Positions 52,768 to 62,299 of a stretch of DNA of 64,000 bases are shown one piece after another. This stretch comes from Lacrimispora celerecrescens (GTDB lineage Bacteria > Bacillota > Clostridia > Lachnospirales > Lachnospiraceae). Within the stretch, counting starts at the first letter, position 1. Every line of letters begins with the position of its first letter. Made by a program: the position numbers and the translations under genes. The notes beneath the pieces are model-generated. The model worked only from the letters and a program-made list of their open reading frames with translations. It did not search any database and was not told where the DNA came from. The stretch lies in contig NZ_JPME01000011.1 of assembly GCF_000732605.1 (NCBI RefSeq), positions 1 to 64,000 of the forward strand, read 5' to 3'.

Positions 52768-53607
52768 ATGAAAAAAACAGAATCAAAGAGCAGGCTTGGC
52801 AAAGTCATCATGTACTTCTATCTGCTGGTAATGACAGTGGTATTTGCCATGCCCATGGTTTTTACCTTATTATCCTCTGTGAAAACAAAGCTTGAAATCT
52901 TTTCAGACCCATTTGCGCTGCCCAAGGTACCGCAGTTTGTCAATTATATCGTAGCCTGGAAAGAAGCCAATATGAGCCGGTATTTCATCAACAGTATCGT
53001 ACAGGCCGGTGCTACTGTCATTATATTGGCAATCATGGCATCCATGGCGGCATATGTTTTATCCAGGTTCGATTTTAAGGGGAATAAGTTTCTGCTTTTA
53101 TTCTTTACCGTAGGAATGATGGTTCCCATGCATACGGTATTGGTCCCTGTTGCCTATATTATTGGTGCCCTGAACTTAAAAAACAATATACTGGCACTGA
53201 TTTTAATCTATGTATCGTTTAGTCTTCCTTTTAGTATTCTTGTGATGACTAATTTTATGAAAGGCGTCAACCGTTCTCTGGAGGAAGCAGCAGTTATCGA
53301 CGGTGCAACGTATTTCCAGGTATACAGGCTGGTGATACTCCCGCTTTGTATACCTGCATTATCTACTATTTCAATCTTTAATTTCTTATCGGCCTGGAAC
53401 AATATTTTATTCCCGCTGTTGTTTATCAACGATAAAAAATTGAAGCCTATTTCCCTGGGGCTTCTGAATTTTAACGGGGAAAGAGGTAGTGATTACGGCC
53501 CATTAATGGCGGCTATCGTCATTACGGTAGCGCTGCCCCTGATTCTCTACCTGTTATTCCAGGAAAAAGTTGAGGGCGGACTGGCAGCAGGGGCTGTAAA
53601 AGAATAA
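52768..53607 (+). CDS. Sugar ABC transporter permease (MalG-type)
   Basis: A 279-residue permease with six membrane segments and the EAA loop LEEAAVIDGATYFQVYRLVILPLCIP (near residue 172-197). The C-terminus (LLFQEKVEGGLAAGAVKE) is typical of the MalG side. It forms the channel with the product of the preceding gene and is followed by the glycosidase gene after 28 bases. Confidence 0.93.
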   Translation: MKKTESKSRLGKVIMYFYLLVMTVVFAMPMVFTLLSSVKTKLEIFSDPFALPKVPQFVNYIVAWKEANMSRYFINSIVQAGATVIILAIMASMAAYVLSRFDFKGNKFLLLFFTVGMMVPMHTVLVPVAYIIGALNLKNNILALILIYVSFSLPFSILVMTNFMKGVNRSLEEAAVIDGATYFQVYRLVILPLCIPALSTISIFNFLSAWNNILFPLLFINDKKLKPISLGLLNFNGERGSDYGPLMAAIVITVALPLILYLLFQEKVEGGLAAGAVKE

Positions 53608-53635
53608 ATAAATATTTGGATCAGGAGGATAAGCA

Positions 53636-55630
53636 ATGAGCGATTTAAGATTCAGACAGGTTCATCTGGATTTTCACTCCAGTGAATATATACCAGAGGT
53701 TGGAGCCGATTTTAATGGGGAGGAATTTGCCGAAAGACTTGAAAAAGCCAACGTGGATTCCATTACCTGCTTTGCAAGATGCCATCATGGATGGCTGTAT
53801 TATCCATCAAGAAAACATACAGACCTCATCCATCCCGGCCTTGCCAATCATAACCTGTTAATCGATCAGATAAAGGCCTGCCATGACAGGGGAATCAAAG
53901 TGCCGATTTATACCACGGTACAATGGGATGGCCGAATCATGAGGGAACATCCGGAATGGCTTTCCGTTGATGAGCAGGGAAATTATATCAATACCCAGAA
54001 TGTGGAAGAGCCTCATTTTTATCATACAATTTGTTTAAACAGCGGTTATCGTAAATTCTTTAAAGAGCATCTCCATGACATTATGGATGTGGTGGGAGTA
54101 GAGAACATTGACGGATTCTTTATGGATATTTTATTTCAAGTAGATTGCTGCTGTGACCATTGTAAAAAGAAAATGGAGGATCTGCATCTGGACAGCAGGA
54201 AGAAAGAGGTAAGATTAAAGTATTCTCTGCAAATGTTAGAGGAATTTAAAACAGAAATCACAGCAGAAATTAAAGCGAGAGTTCCTGAGGCCTCTGTTTT
54301 CTATAACAGTTCCCATGTGGGGCCGGCCTCTAAGGATAATTTTAAGGAGTACAGCCATCTGGAATTGGAATCCTTGCCAAGCGGAGGATGGGGCTATGAC
54401 CATTTTCCGGCAACCAGCAGATATGCGCGAACTCTTGGTATGGATATGATAGGGATGACCGGAAAGTTCCATACTTACTGGGGGGATTTCCATTCCCTTA
54501 AGAATCAGGCGGCTCTTGAGTTTGAATGTTTTAATATGCTGGCTATGGGGGCTGGCTGTTCCATCGGAGACCAGCTTCATCCAAGAGGCCGGTTATCGGA
54601 AGGAGCTTATGACCTGATTGGAAAGATATATAAGAGCGTCAGGGAAAAAGAACCTTACTGCAGGAAGGCGAAGCCGGTAGCGGAGATAGCAGTCCTTACA
54701 CCGGAAGAATTCTATCCTGAGGGAGAATATAACCTGGGAATCTCCCCTTCTTTAATTGGAGCAGTTCGAATGCTCCAGGAGCTTTCTTTTCAGTTTGATG
54801 TGATAGACAGTAAAACGCCAATGGATTCCTATCAGTTAATTATTTTACCGGATTGTATTTATTACAATGAAGAGCTGGAAAAAGTGATGAAGAACTATAT
54901 TGCCAATGGGGGGAAAGTAATCGGTTCTTATGATTCCTGCCTTAACAAGTACGGCAAAAATAATATATACGGTATTACATGGAAAGAAGAATCTCCGTAT
55001 TACAGGGAGTTTGTGATGCCGAATCAGATCATTGGAAAAGATTTATATAAAGAAGAGTACGTCATGTACTTAAGAGGGCATAACGTGGAGGCAAACGACG
55101 GGGAGGTTTTAATGGATAAAATAGAACCTTATTTTGACCGTTCCGGAAAAACCTTCTGCTCTCACCAGCATGCACCTTCTTCCGGGAAAGTTGGTTATCC
55201 GGAAGTGATCCGAAATGGAAATGTTATTTATTTTGCACACCCCATATTTAAACTGTACCGGAAAAATGCCGCCAAATGGTGCAAGCTAATGCTAAAGGAT
55301 GCGGTTGCGCTATGCCTGGAACATAAATTAGTGAGCCATAACGGACCCTCTACGATGACAACAGCCTTAAATCATCAGGAACAGGAGAAACGGGATATTC
55401 TCCATATCCTTCATTACATTACAGAAAAGCGATCAGAGGATATCTTTACGGTAGAAGATGTAATTCCCCTGTATGGCGTGGAATTTAAAATATATACAGG
55501 GAATAAGAATCCGGCAGCCGTAACATTGGTCCCGGAAGAAGCAGCCGTTCCTTTCGTAATAGACGGACAATATATTTCCTTCCGGTTAGATAAAATAGAA
55601 GGACATTGTATGATAAGCATTCAATATTAA
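53636..55630 (+). CDS. GHL6-type glycoside hydrolase-like protein with beta-galactosidase trimerisation-like domain
   Basis: A 664-residue cytoplasmic protein without signal peptide. Residues 1-330 resemble the hypothetical glycosyl hydrolase 6 (GHL6) barrel: FRQVHLDFHSSEYIPEVGADFNGEEF at the start, CFARCHHGWLYYPS, YTTVQWDGRIMREHPEW, and NIDGFFMDILFQVDCCCDHCKKKM. Residues about 360-460 look like the trimerisation or amidotransferase-like domain of GH42 beta-galactosidases. No catalytic pair is proven for the family. Its place as last gene of a sugar ABC operon points to cleavage of the imported sugar. A terminator follows directly. Confidence 0.8.
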   Translation: MSDLRFRQVHLDFHSSEYIPEVGADFNGEEFAERLEKANVDSITCFARCHHGWLYYPSRKHTDLIHPGLANHNLLIDQIKACHDRGIKVPIYTTVQWDGRIMREHPEWLSVDEQGNYINTQNVEEPHFYHTICLNSGYRKFFKEHLHDIMDVVGVENIDGFFMDILFQVDCCCDHCKKKMEDLHLDSRKKEVRLKYSLQMLEEFKTEITAEIKARVPEASVFYNSSHVGPASKDNFKEYSHLELESLPSGGWGYDHFPATSRYARTLGMDMIGMTGKFHTYWGDFHSLKNQAALEFECFNMLAMGAGCSIGDQLHPRGRLSEGAYDLIGKIYKSVREKEPYCRKAKPVAEIAVLTPEEFYPEGEYNLGISPSLIGAVRMLQELSFQFDVIDSKTPMDSYQLIILPDCIYYNEELEKVMKNYIANGGKVIGSYDSCLNKYGKNNIYGITWKEESPYYREFVMPNQIIGKDLYKEEYVMYLRGHNVEANDGEVLMDKIEPYFDRSGKTFCSHQHAPSSGKVGYPEVIRNGNVIYFAHPIFKLYRKNAAKWCKLMLKDAVALCLEHKLVSHNGPSTMTTALNHQEQEKRDILHILHYITEKRSEDIFTVEDVIPLYGVEFKIYTGNKNPAAVTLVPEEAAVPFVIDGQYISFRLDKIEGHCMISIQY

Positions 55631-55635
55631 TTTAG

Positions 55636-55673
55636 ATGCCCCTTTTTGTGCCAAACACAGAAAGGGGCATTTC
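55636..55673 (+). terminator. Terminator of the first sugar operon
   Basis: ATGCCCCTTT (55636-55645) pairs with AAAGGGGCAT (55661-55670), followed by TT. It starts six bases after the glycosidase stop codon. Confidence 0.8.
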
Positions 55674-55872
55674 TGTCTTCTTCTCCAGGAACTAAATGTT
55701 TGACTTTGTTCTCCATTCGGGAACGAATTTTCTCCATATGGGAATAATAATATTGATTTCTATTTTTATTATGTGTTAATATGTACATATCAAGCAATGC
55801 AAGAATGAGAATGTGGATTAAAACAAGCAAAGTGAACAAAAAATATTCTGTTTTTAGAAGCGAGGTGATTCA

Positions 55873-56093
55873 TTGGAATTTTTAGAAAGAATACAGCAAA
55901 ACGGTAAACCCTCCCATGTGCAATCAGTAGGCAGAGCATTGCTGTTAATTGAGCTGCTGGCCTAGTATATACAGGCGGCTACACAGCCTATCCGGATCAT
56001 CCGCAGCGCCGCTGGGATGCCGGAGAATTAGGAAAAGGATTATTCTACTATGAGGGTGAGATGATTCCAAGCTTCTTGTCAATTATTACCTGA
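55873..56093 (+). pseudogene. Remnant of an IclR-type regulator joined to an unidentified C-terminal fragment
   Basis: The frame from TTG at 55873, with GAGGTG just upstream, encodes MEFLERIQQNGKPSHVQSVGRALLLIELLA and then stops at 55965. That is the start of an IclR-family helix-turn-helix, cut after the first helix. A second frame (55959-56093) encodes GLVYTGGYTAYPDHPQRRWDAGELGKGLFYYEGEMIP and stops; I do not recognise it, but it looks like the end of a real protein. A terminator follows. The arrangement suggests that a deletion removed the middle of two neighbouring genes. The rest of the 55674-56387 gap shows no gene. Confidence 0.55.
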
Positions 56094-56128
56094 TAAAAAG
56101 AAATACAAGTTAAAGAGAACAATATCTA

Positions 56129-56178
56129 GAGGGTATCCAAGAGTCATGAAATGACTTAAGAGATACCCTCATTTTTTA
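56129..56178 (+). terminator. Terminator after the IclR remnant
   Basis: GAGGGTATC (56129-56137) pairs with GATACCCTC (56162-56170), with an inner AGTCAT/ATGACT stem, followed by ATTTTTT. Its survival supports the idea that real genes once ended here. Confidence 0.85.
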
Positions 56179-56387
56179 TAAAATATAGATGATGGATACC
56201 CGGATTCCATCAAACGAAAATAATAAGTAAACCTAACGGATCGGATCGATATTAAATAAGAGTGGATATTGTAAATTTTGCATGATAATATATTTATAAA
56301 AATTATGACAATGGACGGCTTTACTCGGACCGGGATTCTTATAAATGAATATGGTCATTACAATAAAAATGGAAGGTACGGATAAAC

Positions 56388-58208
56388 ATGAAAAGTCATA
56401 TGGAACGTTTCCTTGGGAAAAAATCAAGTATACAAAGAAAGGTTGTGGTTGTATACCTGCTGATAGCAGTGCTTCCTCTTATTATTATCACCTTATCTGC
56501 CAGTGCCATTTATTACCGTAGTTTTTTAAAGGAGGCATATGGTTTGGTTGAACAAAATGCCCGTCAGCATGAAACCGTTGTTCAGGAGAGGATGAGTGCA
56601 TATGAAAATGTATTGTATGAACTGATTACAAAAAAAGATTATATAGAATTGTCGAGAAATATTAATACAGGGGATGAGAATTCTCTGCTGGTAGATGCTG
56701 CACATATGGAGGCATTGCTTCGAAGCTGTGTTTATACATACGATGGAATCAGAAGCATTACCTTTTTAGCTGACAGCGGCAGATATGTAACATACTCCAA
56801 ATGGTACGGCAGCATGAACGAATATATCTGGTCGGAGCCGGAGCAGAGAAGGGACATTCATGATGAAATTGAGAAGAGCCAGAAGCTGACATTCATAGCC
56901 ACGGTGAACTTAAGCAATTCTACTCGAAAGGATGATTACGTCATTCTCATGGGATATCCGGTTAAGAACTTAAGAACAAAAGAGCAAAGCGGAGTTCTGG
57001 TTATGGCCCTGGAAGATGATGTTCTCTTGTTTGATGACAACAGAGTAAAACAAGCAGGAAAGATGGATAACAGTGGCGTTACCACAGTAATTGTAGATAA
57101 TAACGATAAGGTACTGGCTGGGGGTGGTCCGGCCAATGTTAATGAAGGGTATCAGAATTATCTTAAAGAGGAGTTTGGCGGAAGAAAGGGGATTTCAGAG
57201 AACCGAAGAAAAATCGGAGGTACAGAATGGACGATTGTCAACATCATAGATGCTGCAGTCTATCAAAGTGAAATCTACCATTTTATCAAAATTGTTTTCA
57301 TATTAATGATAACCATTACCTGTCTTTTTTTTGTAATACTGTATTTCATATCAAAAAAATATATCGGAGCGATTCAGAAAATTGCGCAAAACATCCATGA
57401 TTTTAAAGGCACAGATGCGGATCAGATTATAACGGATCTGAATGAAGAAGACGAATTATATGTAATAGTTCGCCAATTTAACACCATGACAGCCCGTGTG
57501 AATTCCTTGGTAGAAACTTTAAGGCAGAGAAATGAAGAAATCAAAATCGCTGCCATCAGTCAGAAACATGCGGAAATCAAAGCTTTAGAGGCACAGATAA
57601 ATCCTCATTTTTTATACAATATACTGGATTCCATCAATTGGAGAGCCATTGAACACGACGAGGAGGAAATCAGCAATATGCTTGGAACCTTGGGGAGCCT
57701 TTTGAGGTACAGTGTGTCCAATATCGATATGAAGGTTGTGCTGGGGGCGGAAATCAGCTGGCTGGAGAAATACATCTTTCTTCAAAGGGACCGTTTTCAG
57801 AATTCCTTTGACTGTCAATATGATATTACGGATGAGGCAATGCAGTTTCCTATTTATAAAATGCTTTTACAGCCGATTATAGAAAATATTATCCTGCATG
57901 CTTTTGAAGATGTGAAGGAAGGAGGCATGATTCATGTAAAAGCATTCGTCCGTTTGGATGGAAAGCTGGAGATCAGCATAAGAGACAATGGCTGCGGCAT
58001 GACAGAGGAAACTCTCGCAGAAATACAAAAGGAAATATCAGAAAAGGGAGCTTTAAACAGCAAAAGCATCGGGATTAGCAATTGTTTACATAGACTCCGG
58101 ATTTATTATCAGGATGAGGCGGATATCGTTGTAAATAGCAAGCCTGGAAAAGGAACGGAGTTTATATTGATCATACCGGATAAGCAGGAAGGTAGGATTT
58201 ATGGGTAG
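56388..58208 (+). CDS. Sensor histidine kinase, YesM type
   Basis: A 606-residue membrane kinase. Membrane segments lie near residues 17-40 and 300-324, enclosing a Cache-like external sensor domain. HAMP follows, then the phospho-acceptor motif QINPHFLYNILDSINW (histidine near 406) and the ATPase domain (PIIENIILHAFEDV, RDNGCGMTEETL, GISNCLHRLRIYY). It heads the second sugar locus and is followed by its regulator after 20 bases. Confidence 0.92.
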   Translation: MKSHMERFLGKKSSIQRKVVVVYLLIAVLPLIIITLSASAIYYRSFLKEAYGLVEQNARQHETVVQERMSAYENVLYELITKKDYIELSRNINTGDENSLLVDAAHMEALLRSCVYTYDGIRSITFLADSGRYVTYSKWYGSMNEYIWSEPEQRRDIHDEIEKSQKLTFIATVNLSNSTRKDDYVILMGYPVKNLRTKEQSGVLVMALEDDVLLFDDNRVKQAGKMDNSGVTTVIVDNNDKVLAGGGPANVNEGYQNYLKEEFGGRKGISENRRKIGGTEWTIVNIIDAAVYQSEIYHFIKIVFILMITITCLFFVILYFISKKYIGAIQKIAQNIHDFKGTDADQIITDLNEEDELYVIVRQFNTMTARVNSLVETLRQRNEEIKIAAISQKHAEIKALEAQINPHFLYNILDSINWRAIEHDEEEISNMLGTLGSLLRYSVSNIDMKVVLGAEISWLEKYIFLQRDRFQNSFDCQYDITDEAMQFPIYKMLLQPIIENIILHAFEDVKEGGMIHVKAFVRLDGKLEISIRDNGCGMTEETLAEIQKEISEKGALNSKSIGISNCLHRLRIYYQDEADIVVNSKPGKGTEFILIIPDKQEGRIYG

Positions 58209-58228
58209 AAAGGAAACGGAGGGGGAAG

Positions 58229-58981
58229 ATGAAGACAATCATTATCGTGGAAGACGAATTTCGGATCAGGCGGGGACTCAGCAATCTGATCAATAAAGTA
58301 GACATGGGTTGCAAAGTAATTGGGGAAGCGGAAAATGGTTTCGAAGGCCTAAAAATGATTCAGGATCTGGATTGCGATATCGTGATAACAGATATCCGTA
58401 TGCCTAAAATGGACGGTCTGGAAATGATTGATAATGCAAAAAAAATGGGTGCGGTTTGTTCATTCGTGATTCTTAGCGGTTATGCTGATTTTGAGTATGC
58501 AAGACGAGGTATGCACCTGGGCGTAAAGGAATATCTATTAAAACCGGTTATGATATCGGATGTGAAGGAGCTGCTTCATAAATTAACGTTTAAAAAAGAT
58601 GAGACTCCGCCCGGCCATTCCGAAATGGGTCAGTATTCCATGATGGTGAGTGAAATGGTCGCTATGATGGAGGAAAGCTATGGGATGCGTCTTGGGCTGG
58701 ATGTTTTTTCAGACAAATTCCGATTAACGCCGGAGTACATCAGCAATTTGTTTGGTAAAGAAACCGGCATGACCTTTTCCAATTATTTAAAGAAAATCCG
58801 GATCGAAAAAGCAAAGGAACTGATTCTGAATACGGATATGAAAATTTATGAGATAGCATGCAGTGTTGGATATCCAGATCAAAAATATTTCTCAAAGGTT
58901 TTTAAGGAATACACTGGAGTTTCCGCAAAACAGTTTGCCATAGACAGCCGCAAAGAGGAACGCCGGTCTGCAGGAGAATAA
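58229..58981 (+). CDS. Response regulator, YesN/AraC type (short linker)
   Basis: A 250-residue regulator: receiver domain (EDEFRIRRG, phospho-acceptor in IVITDIRMPKMDGLE near residue 54, lysine in YLLKPVMIS near 103) joined by only about 30 residues to the AraC double helix-turn-helix (LDVFSDKFRLTPEYISNLFGKETGMTFSNYLKKIRIEKA and KIYEIACSVGYPDQKYFSKVFKEYTGVSAKQF). The strong ribosome binding site GGAGGGGG precedes it. It probably activates the binding-protein operon 115 bases downstream. Confidence 0.93.
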   Translation: MKTIIIVEDEFRIRRGLSNLINKVDMGCKVIGEAENGFEGLKMIQDLDCDIVITDIRMPKMDGLEMIDNAKKMGAVCSFVILSGYADFEYARRGMHLGVKEYLLKPVMISDVKELLHKLTFKKDETPPGHSEMGQYSMMVSEMVAMMEESYGMRLGLDVFSDKFRLTPEYISNLFGKETGMTFSNYLKKIRIEKAKELILNTDMKIYEIACSVGYPDQKYFSKVFKEYTGVSAKQFAIDSRKEERRSAGE

Positions 58982-59095
58982 GTCCTGTTGGCCGGTGTTA
59001 TTTTGATTTTGTACACTTTTCTTAAAATATTGGTATTTTTTTTACATTTTATGGAGGTTATACTAAAGTCAGAAAGAAGACAGGAGGGGTAATCA

Positions 59096-60409
59096 ATGAA
59101 AAGAAAGTTTGCAACACTTATGGCACTGTCACTGGCTGTGGGAACGCTCACTGCTTGTGGAAGCAAAACAGATACGACGGTTCCTGCGGAATCCACCACC
59201 GCAGCAGCGACAAGCAGAGCATCATCTGAAAGTACGGAAGGGACCACTACTGGTCCGGCATCTGCGGAGGGTAGACAGGAGATCACCTTCTGGCATTATA
59301 TGTCAGAGGACAAAGAGGGCAAATTCGTAAAGCAGGCGGTGGAGGAGTTCAACAATTCCCAGAATGAAATTTACGTAACGGCGGAGTATCTGCCGAGGAA
59401 AGAGCTTATGAAACAGTATACCATCGGTGTAGTATCGGGAGAATTGCCAGACTGTGGAATGGTGGATAATCCGGACCATAATTCCTATGCTTCCATGGGT
59501 GTTTTTGAAGATATTACGGATCTTTATAATTCATGGCCGGAGGCGAACTTTATGGAGGGGTCCATCAACTCCTGCTATTACGAAGGAAAGCTGTACGGGC
59601 TTCCATGGGGAAACAACTGTCTGGGACTCTTTTATAACAGAGAGATGCTTGACGCAGCAGGCGTGAAGGTGCCCACCACATGGTCGGAGCTGGAAGATGC
59701 TTGTGAAAAGCTTACAACAGATACAGTCAAAGGATTGGCGATTTCTGCTATCGGGAGCGAGGAAGGAACCTTCCAGTACATGCCCTGGCTTTTATCTTCT
59801 GGTGGAAGTGTAACTGATCTGACCTCGGAAGGCTCTAAGGAATCTATGTCCTTTTTATACAAACTGATCGATAAAGGATATATCAGCAGAGAATGTGTCA
59901 ACTGGACCCAGGCGGATGCGGAGAAGCAGTTTGCCTCCGGCCAGGCGGCTATGATGATCAATGGTCCATGGCAGTTTTCCGGCCTTGAAGAGGATGCTCC
60001 TGGTCTTGATTACCGGGTGGCAAAGGTCCCGAAAGCGGATAATGGCAAGTACGCTTCAGTTTTGGGTGGAGAAAATGTAGCCATCTGTGCAGGTGCCAAC
60101 GTAGATGCATCCTGGAAATTCTTGACATGGATTACCAGCAAGGAAAAGTCACAGGAAATCTGCAAATCAATTGGACGCTTCTCTCCTAGGTCTGATGTGG
60201 ATATTCAGGTGATGTTCGCCGATGATCCGTTAAATTCCGTATTTGCGGAGGTCATGCCCAGCGCTCAGTCCAGAGGGCCCTCACCAGACTGGCCGGAAAT
60301 TTCTACTGCTATTTATACCGCGCAGCAGGAAGTGTTTACAGGACAAAAGGATGTGGAAACCGCAATGGCGGATGCACAGGCGAAAATTGATAAATTAAAC
60401 GCCCAATAA
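59096..60409 (+). CDS. Sugar ABC transporter substrate-binding lipoprotein
   Basis: A 437-residue family 1 binding protein with signal peptide and lipobox LTAC (cysteine near residue 21), followed by a Thr/Ser/Ala-rich linker (residues 27-60). The binding fold shows ITFWHYMSEDKEGKFVKQAVEEFNNSQNEIYVTAEYLPRKELMKQY, YGLPWGNNCLGLFYNREMLDAAGVKVPTTWSEL and FASGQAAMMINGPWQFS. The next genes are two permeases and a GH31 glycosidase, so the ligand is probably an alpha-linked glycoside, perhaps xylose-containing. Confidence 0.92.
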   Translation: MKRKFATLMALSLAVGTLTACGSKTDTTVPAESTTAAATSRASSESTEGTTTGPASAEGRQEITFWHYMSEDKEGKFVKQAVEEFNNSQNEIYVTAEYLPRKELMKQYTIGVVSGELPDCGMVDNPDHNSYASMGVFEDITDLYNSWPEANFMEGSINSCYYEGKLYGLPWGNNCLGLFYNREMLDAAGVKVPTTWSELEDACEKLTTDTVKGLAISAIGSEEGTFQYMPWLLSSGGSVTDLTSEGSKESMSFLYKLIDKGYISRECVNWTQADAEKQFASGQAAMMINGPWQFSGLEEDAPGLDYRVAKVPKADNGKYASVLGGENVAICAGANVDASWKFLTWITSKEKSQEICKSIGRFSPRSDVDIQVMFADDPLNSVFAEVMPSAQSRGPSPDWPEISTAIYTAQQEVFTGQKDVETAMADAQAKIDKLNAQ

Positions 60410-60422
60410 GAACTCATGTGGG

Positions 60423-60475
60423 AAGTCTCATCGCATGTACAATGTTTCATTGTGATGTGATGGGACTTTTCATTT
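60423..60475 (+). terminator. Hairpin between binding protein and permease genes
   Basis: AAGTCTCATC (60423-60432) pairs with GATGGGACTT (60459-60468) with one G-T pair, and ACAAT with ATTGT inside, followed by TTCATTT. It takes the same place as the hairpin at 51775 in the other sugar operon. Confidence 0.7.
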
Positions 60476-60502
60476 ATAAACAGAGAAAAGGAGAGATCGG
60501 GA

Positions 60503-61401
60503 ATGGGGCAGAACAGACGGGAAAGACAGGAACAGCTGCTGGGATATTGCCTGATATTGCCTGCAGTCATTTACATGCTGATTTTTATCGGATATCCCAT
60601 CGTTTATAACTGGATCATCAGCTTTCAGGTGGTCACGGCTAAAACTCTGGGCAGTAAAGTGAGGGAGCTTGCCGGCTTTGGAAATTATAAGGCTGTTTTT
60701 GCGGAGGTGACCTTTTGGGAATCTCTACTGCACACGTTTATCTATACGGCAGGTTGTCTGGTGATCCAGTTTTCTCTGGGTTTTATATTTGCTGTTTTTT
60801 TGCAAAAAAATTTACCCTTTCAAAATATATCAGAGGATTTATTGTGATCAGCTGGATGCTTCCGGTTACAGTTACGGCTTTGGTTTTTAAATTCATGTTT
60901 GCGGAAGGCAACGGCATTATCAATACAATTTTAATGAGCCTGCACATCATAAGAAAGCCCATTGGCTGGCTGTTAAATGGAAACACGGCAATGTTTGGAC
61001 TGATTATTGCCAATTCCTGGGTAGGCATCCCTTTTAACATGCTTCTGCTAACCACGGGACTCAATAATATTCCTGGAGATATTTATGAGGCGGCCTCCAT
61101 TGACGGAGCAAACAGTATCCAGAAGTTTATGAGAATCACCATTCCGTTGTTAAAGCCCACCATTATGTCAGTCCTAGTGCTGGGATTTGTGCTGACCTTT
61201 AAGGTCTTTGATCTGGTATATGTCATGACCGGAGGCGGACCTGTCTCTGCAACGGAGGTTTTGTCCACCTATTCCTATAAGCTGTCCTTTCAGCTGTTTC
61301 ATTTTGGAGAAGGAGCGGCAGTTGCCAATGTATTGTTTGTCTGCCTGTTTTTCGTTGCGTTGGTTTATTTAAGAACGATTTCCAGGGATGAGACCATGTA
61401 A
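60503..61401 (+). pseudogene. Sugar ABC transporter permease (MalF-type), frameshift at an A7 tract
   Basis: The frame from ATG 60503 (GGAGAG upstream) encodes the first three membrane segments up to GFIFAVFLQKN and then runs into a stop at 60845. A second frame, read from the A7 run at 60804-60810, continues KFTLSKYIRGFIVISWMLPVTVTALVFKF through the EAA loop YEAASIDGANSIQKFMRITIPLLK to the end at 61401. Adding one A (A8) restores one permease of about 300 residues. The -1 slippery heptamer pattern A-AAA-AAT is also present, so ribosomal or transcriptional slippage is conceivable; a sequencing error is the simpler reading. The partner permease gene follows after 44 bases. Confidence 0.8.
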
Positions 61402-61445
61402 TGCGCTAAGGGAATTTTAGATAAACCGGAAAGGAGATCTGTGAA

Positions 61446-62276
61446 TTGAAGAATGTTACATATAAACAGAAAAATGCTTTGATGTGCCTTCTTGCCATAT
61501 TGATCGCCTGCATATTTTTGTTTCCGCTCTACTGGATTGTTGTTAACTCCTTTAAGCTGGACAGCGAAATTTTTGCAGGAACTCCAACATTATGGCCGAA
61601 AGAATTTACATTAAAGGCATATCAGGATCAGCTTGGAAATTTAAGAATAACCATGAAAAATTCTATGTTAATCGCTGCAGGCTCTATGATATTATCCTTA
61701 TGTCTTTCCGTGCCTGCCGCCTATGGTCTGGCAAGGTACCGAGTGAAGGGGATGAAAATATTTGTGTTGGTATTTCTGATCACCCAGATGCTGCCGGCCT
61801 CTCTGGTGCTCACCCCCCTGTTTTTAATTTTTTCAAAGCTGGGGATATTAAATTCGTATCTGGCTCCTATTTTATCGACCGCCACCATATCCATTCCGTT
61901 CATCGTGCTGATGCTCCGGCCAGGCTTTTTGAGCATTCCGGTGGAACTGGAGGATGCGGCGAAAATCGATGGGTGCAATGGGATCAGTGCATTTTTCCGC
62001 ATTGCAATCCCCATTTCTAAGCCCACTGTGATCACGGCGGCCTGCTTCAGCTTTGTATTCGCATGGAACGACCTGGCGTATTCCATGACCTTTAACACAA
62101 AGGAAGCCATGCGGCCCATGACCTCCGCCATATACACGTTCATGAACCAATACGGAACCAAGTGGAACAGCATTATGGCCTATGGAGTATTGTTGATCCT
62201 ACCGAGCTGTTTAATTTTTGTCACCATGCAGAAATATATTGTAGAAGGGATGACAAGCGGTTCTGTAAAAGGATAA
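61446..62276 (+). CDS. Sugar ABC transporter permease (MalG-type)
   Basis: A 276-residue permease with six membrane segments and the EAA loop LEDAAKIDGCNGISAFFRIAIPISKP (near residue 168-193), ending in MQKYIVEGMTSGSVKG. It starts with TTG, nine bases after GGAGAT. It pairs with the frameshifted permease upstream and precedes the GH31 gene by 23 bases. Confidence 0.92.
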   Translation: MKNVTYKQKNALMCLLAILIACIFLFPLYWIVVNSFKLDSEIFAGTPTLWPKEFTLKAYQDQLGNLRITMKNSMLIAAGSMILSLCLSVPAAYGLARYRVKGMKIFVLVFLITQMLPASLVLTPLFLIFSKLGILNSYLAPILSTATISIPFIVLMLRPGFLSIPVELEDAAKIDGCNGISAFFRIAIPISKPTVITAACFSFVFAWNDLAYSMTFNTKEAMRPMTSAIYTFMNQYGTKWNSIMAYGVLLILPSCLIFVTMQKYIVEGMTSGSVKG

Positions 62277-62299
62277 ATCATTTAAAGGGGAAAGAAAAA

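Noticed and set aside
55627-55839. A 70-codon minus-strand frame with a hydrophobic start (MFTLLVLIHILILALLDMYIL)
   Set aside because: It runs through the terminator of the glycosidase operon, lacks a convincing ribosome binding site and has the composition of AT-rich intergenic DNA.
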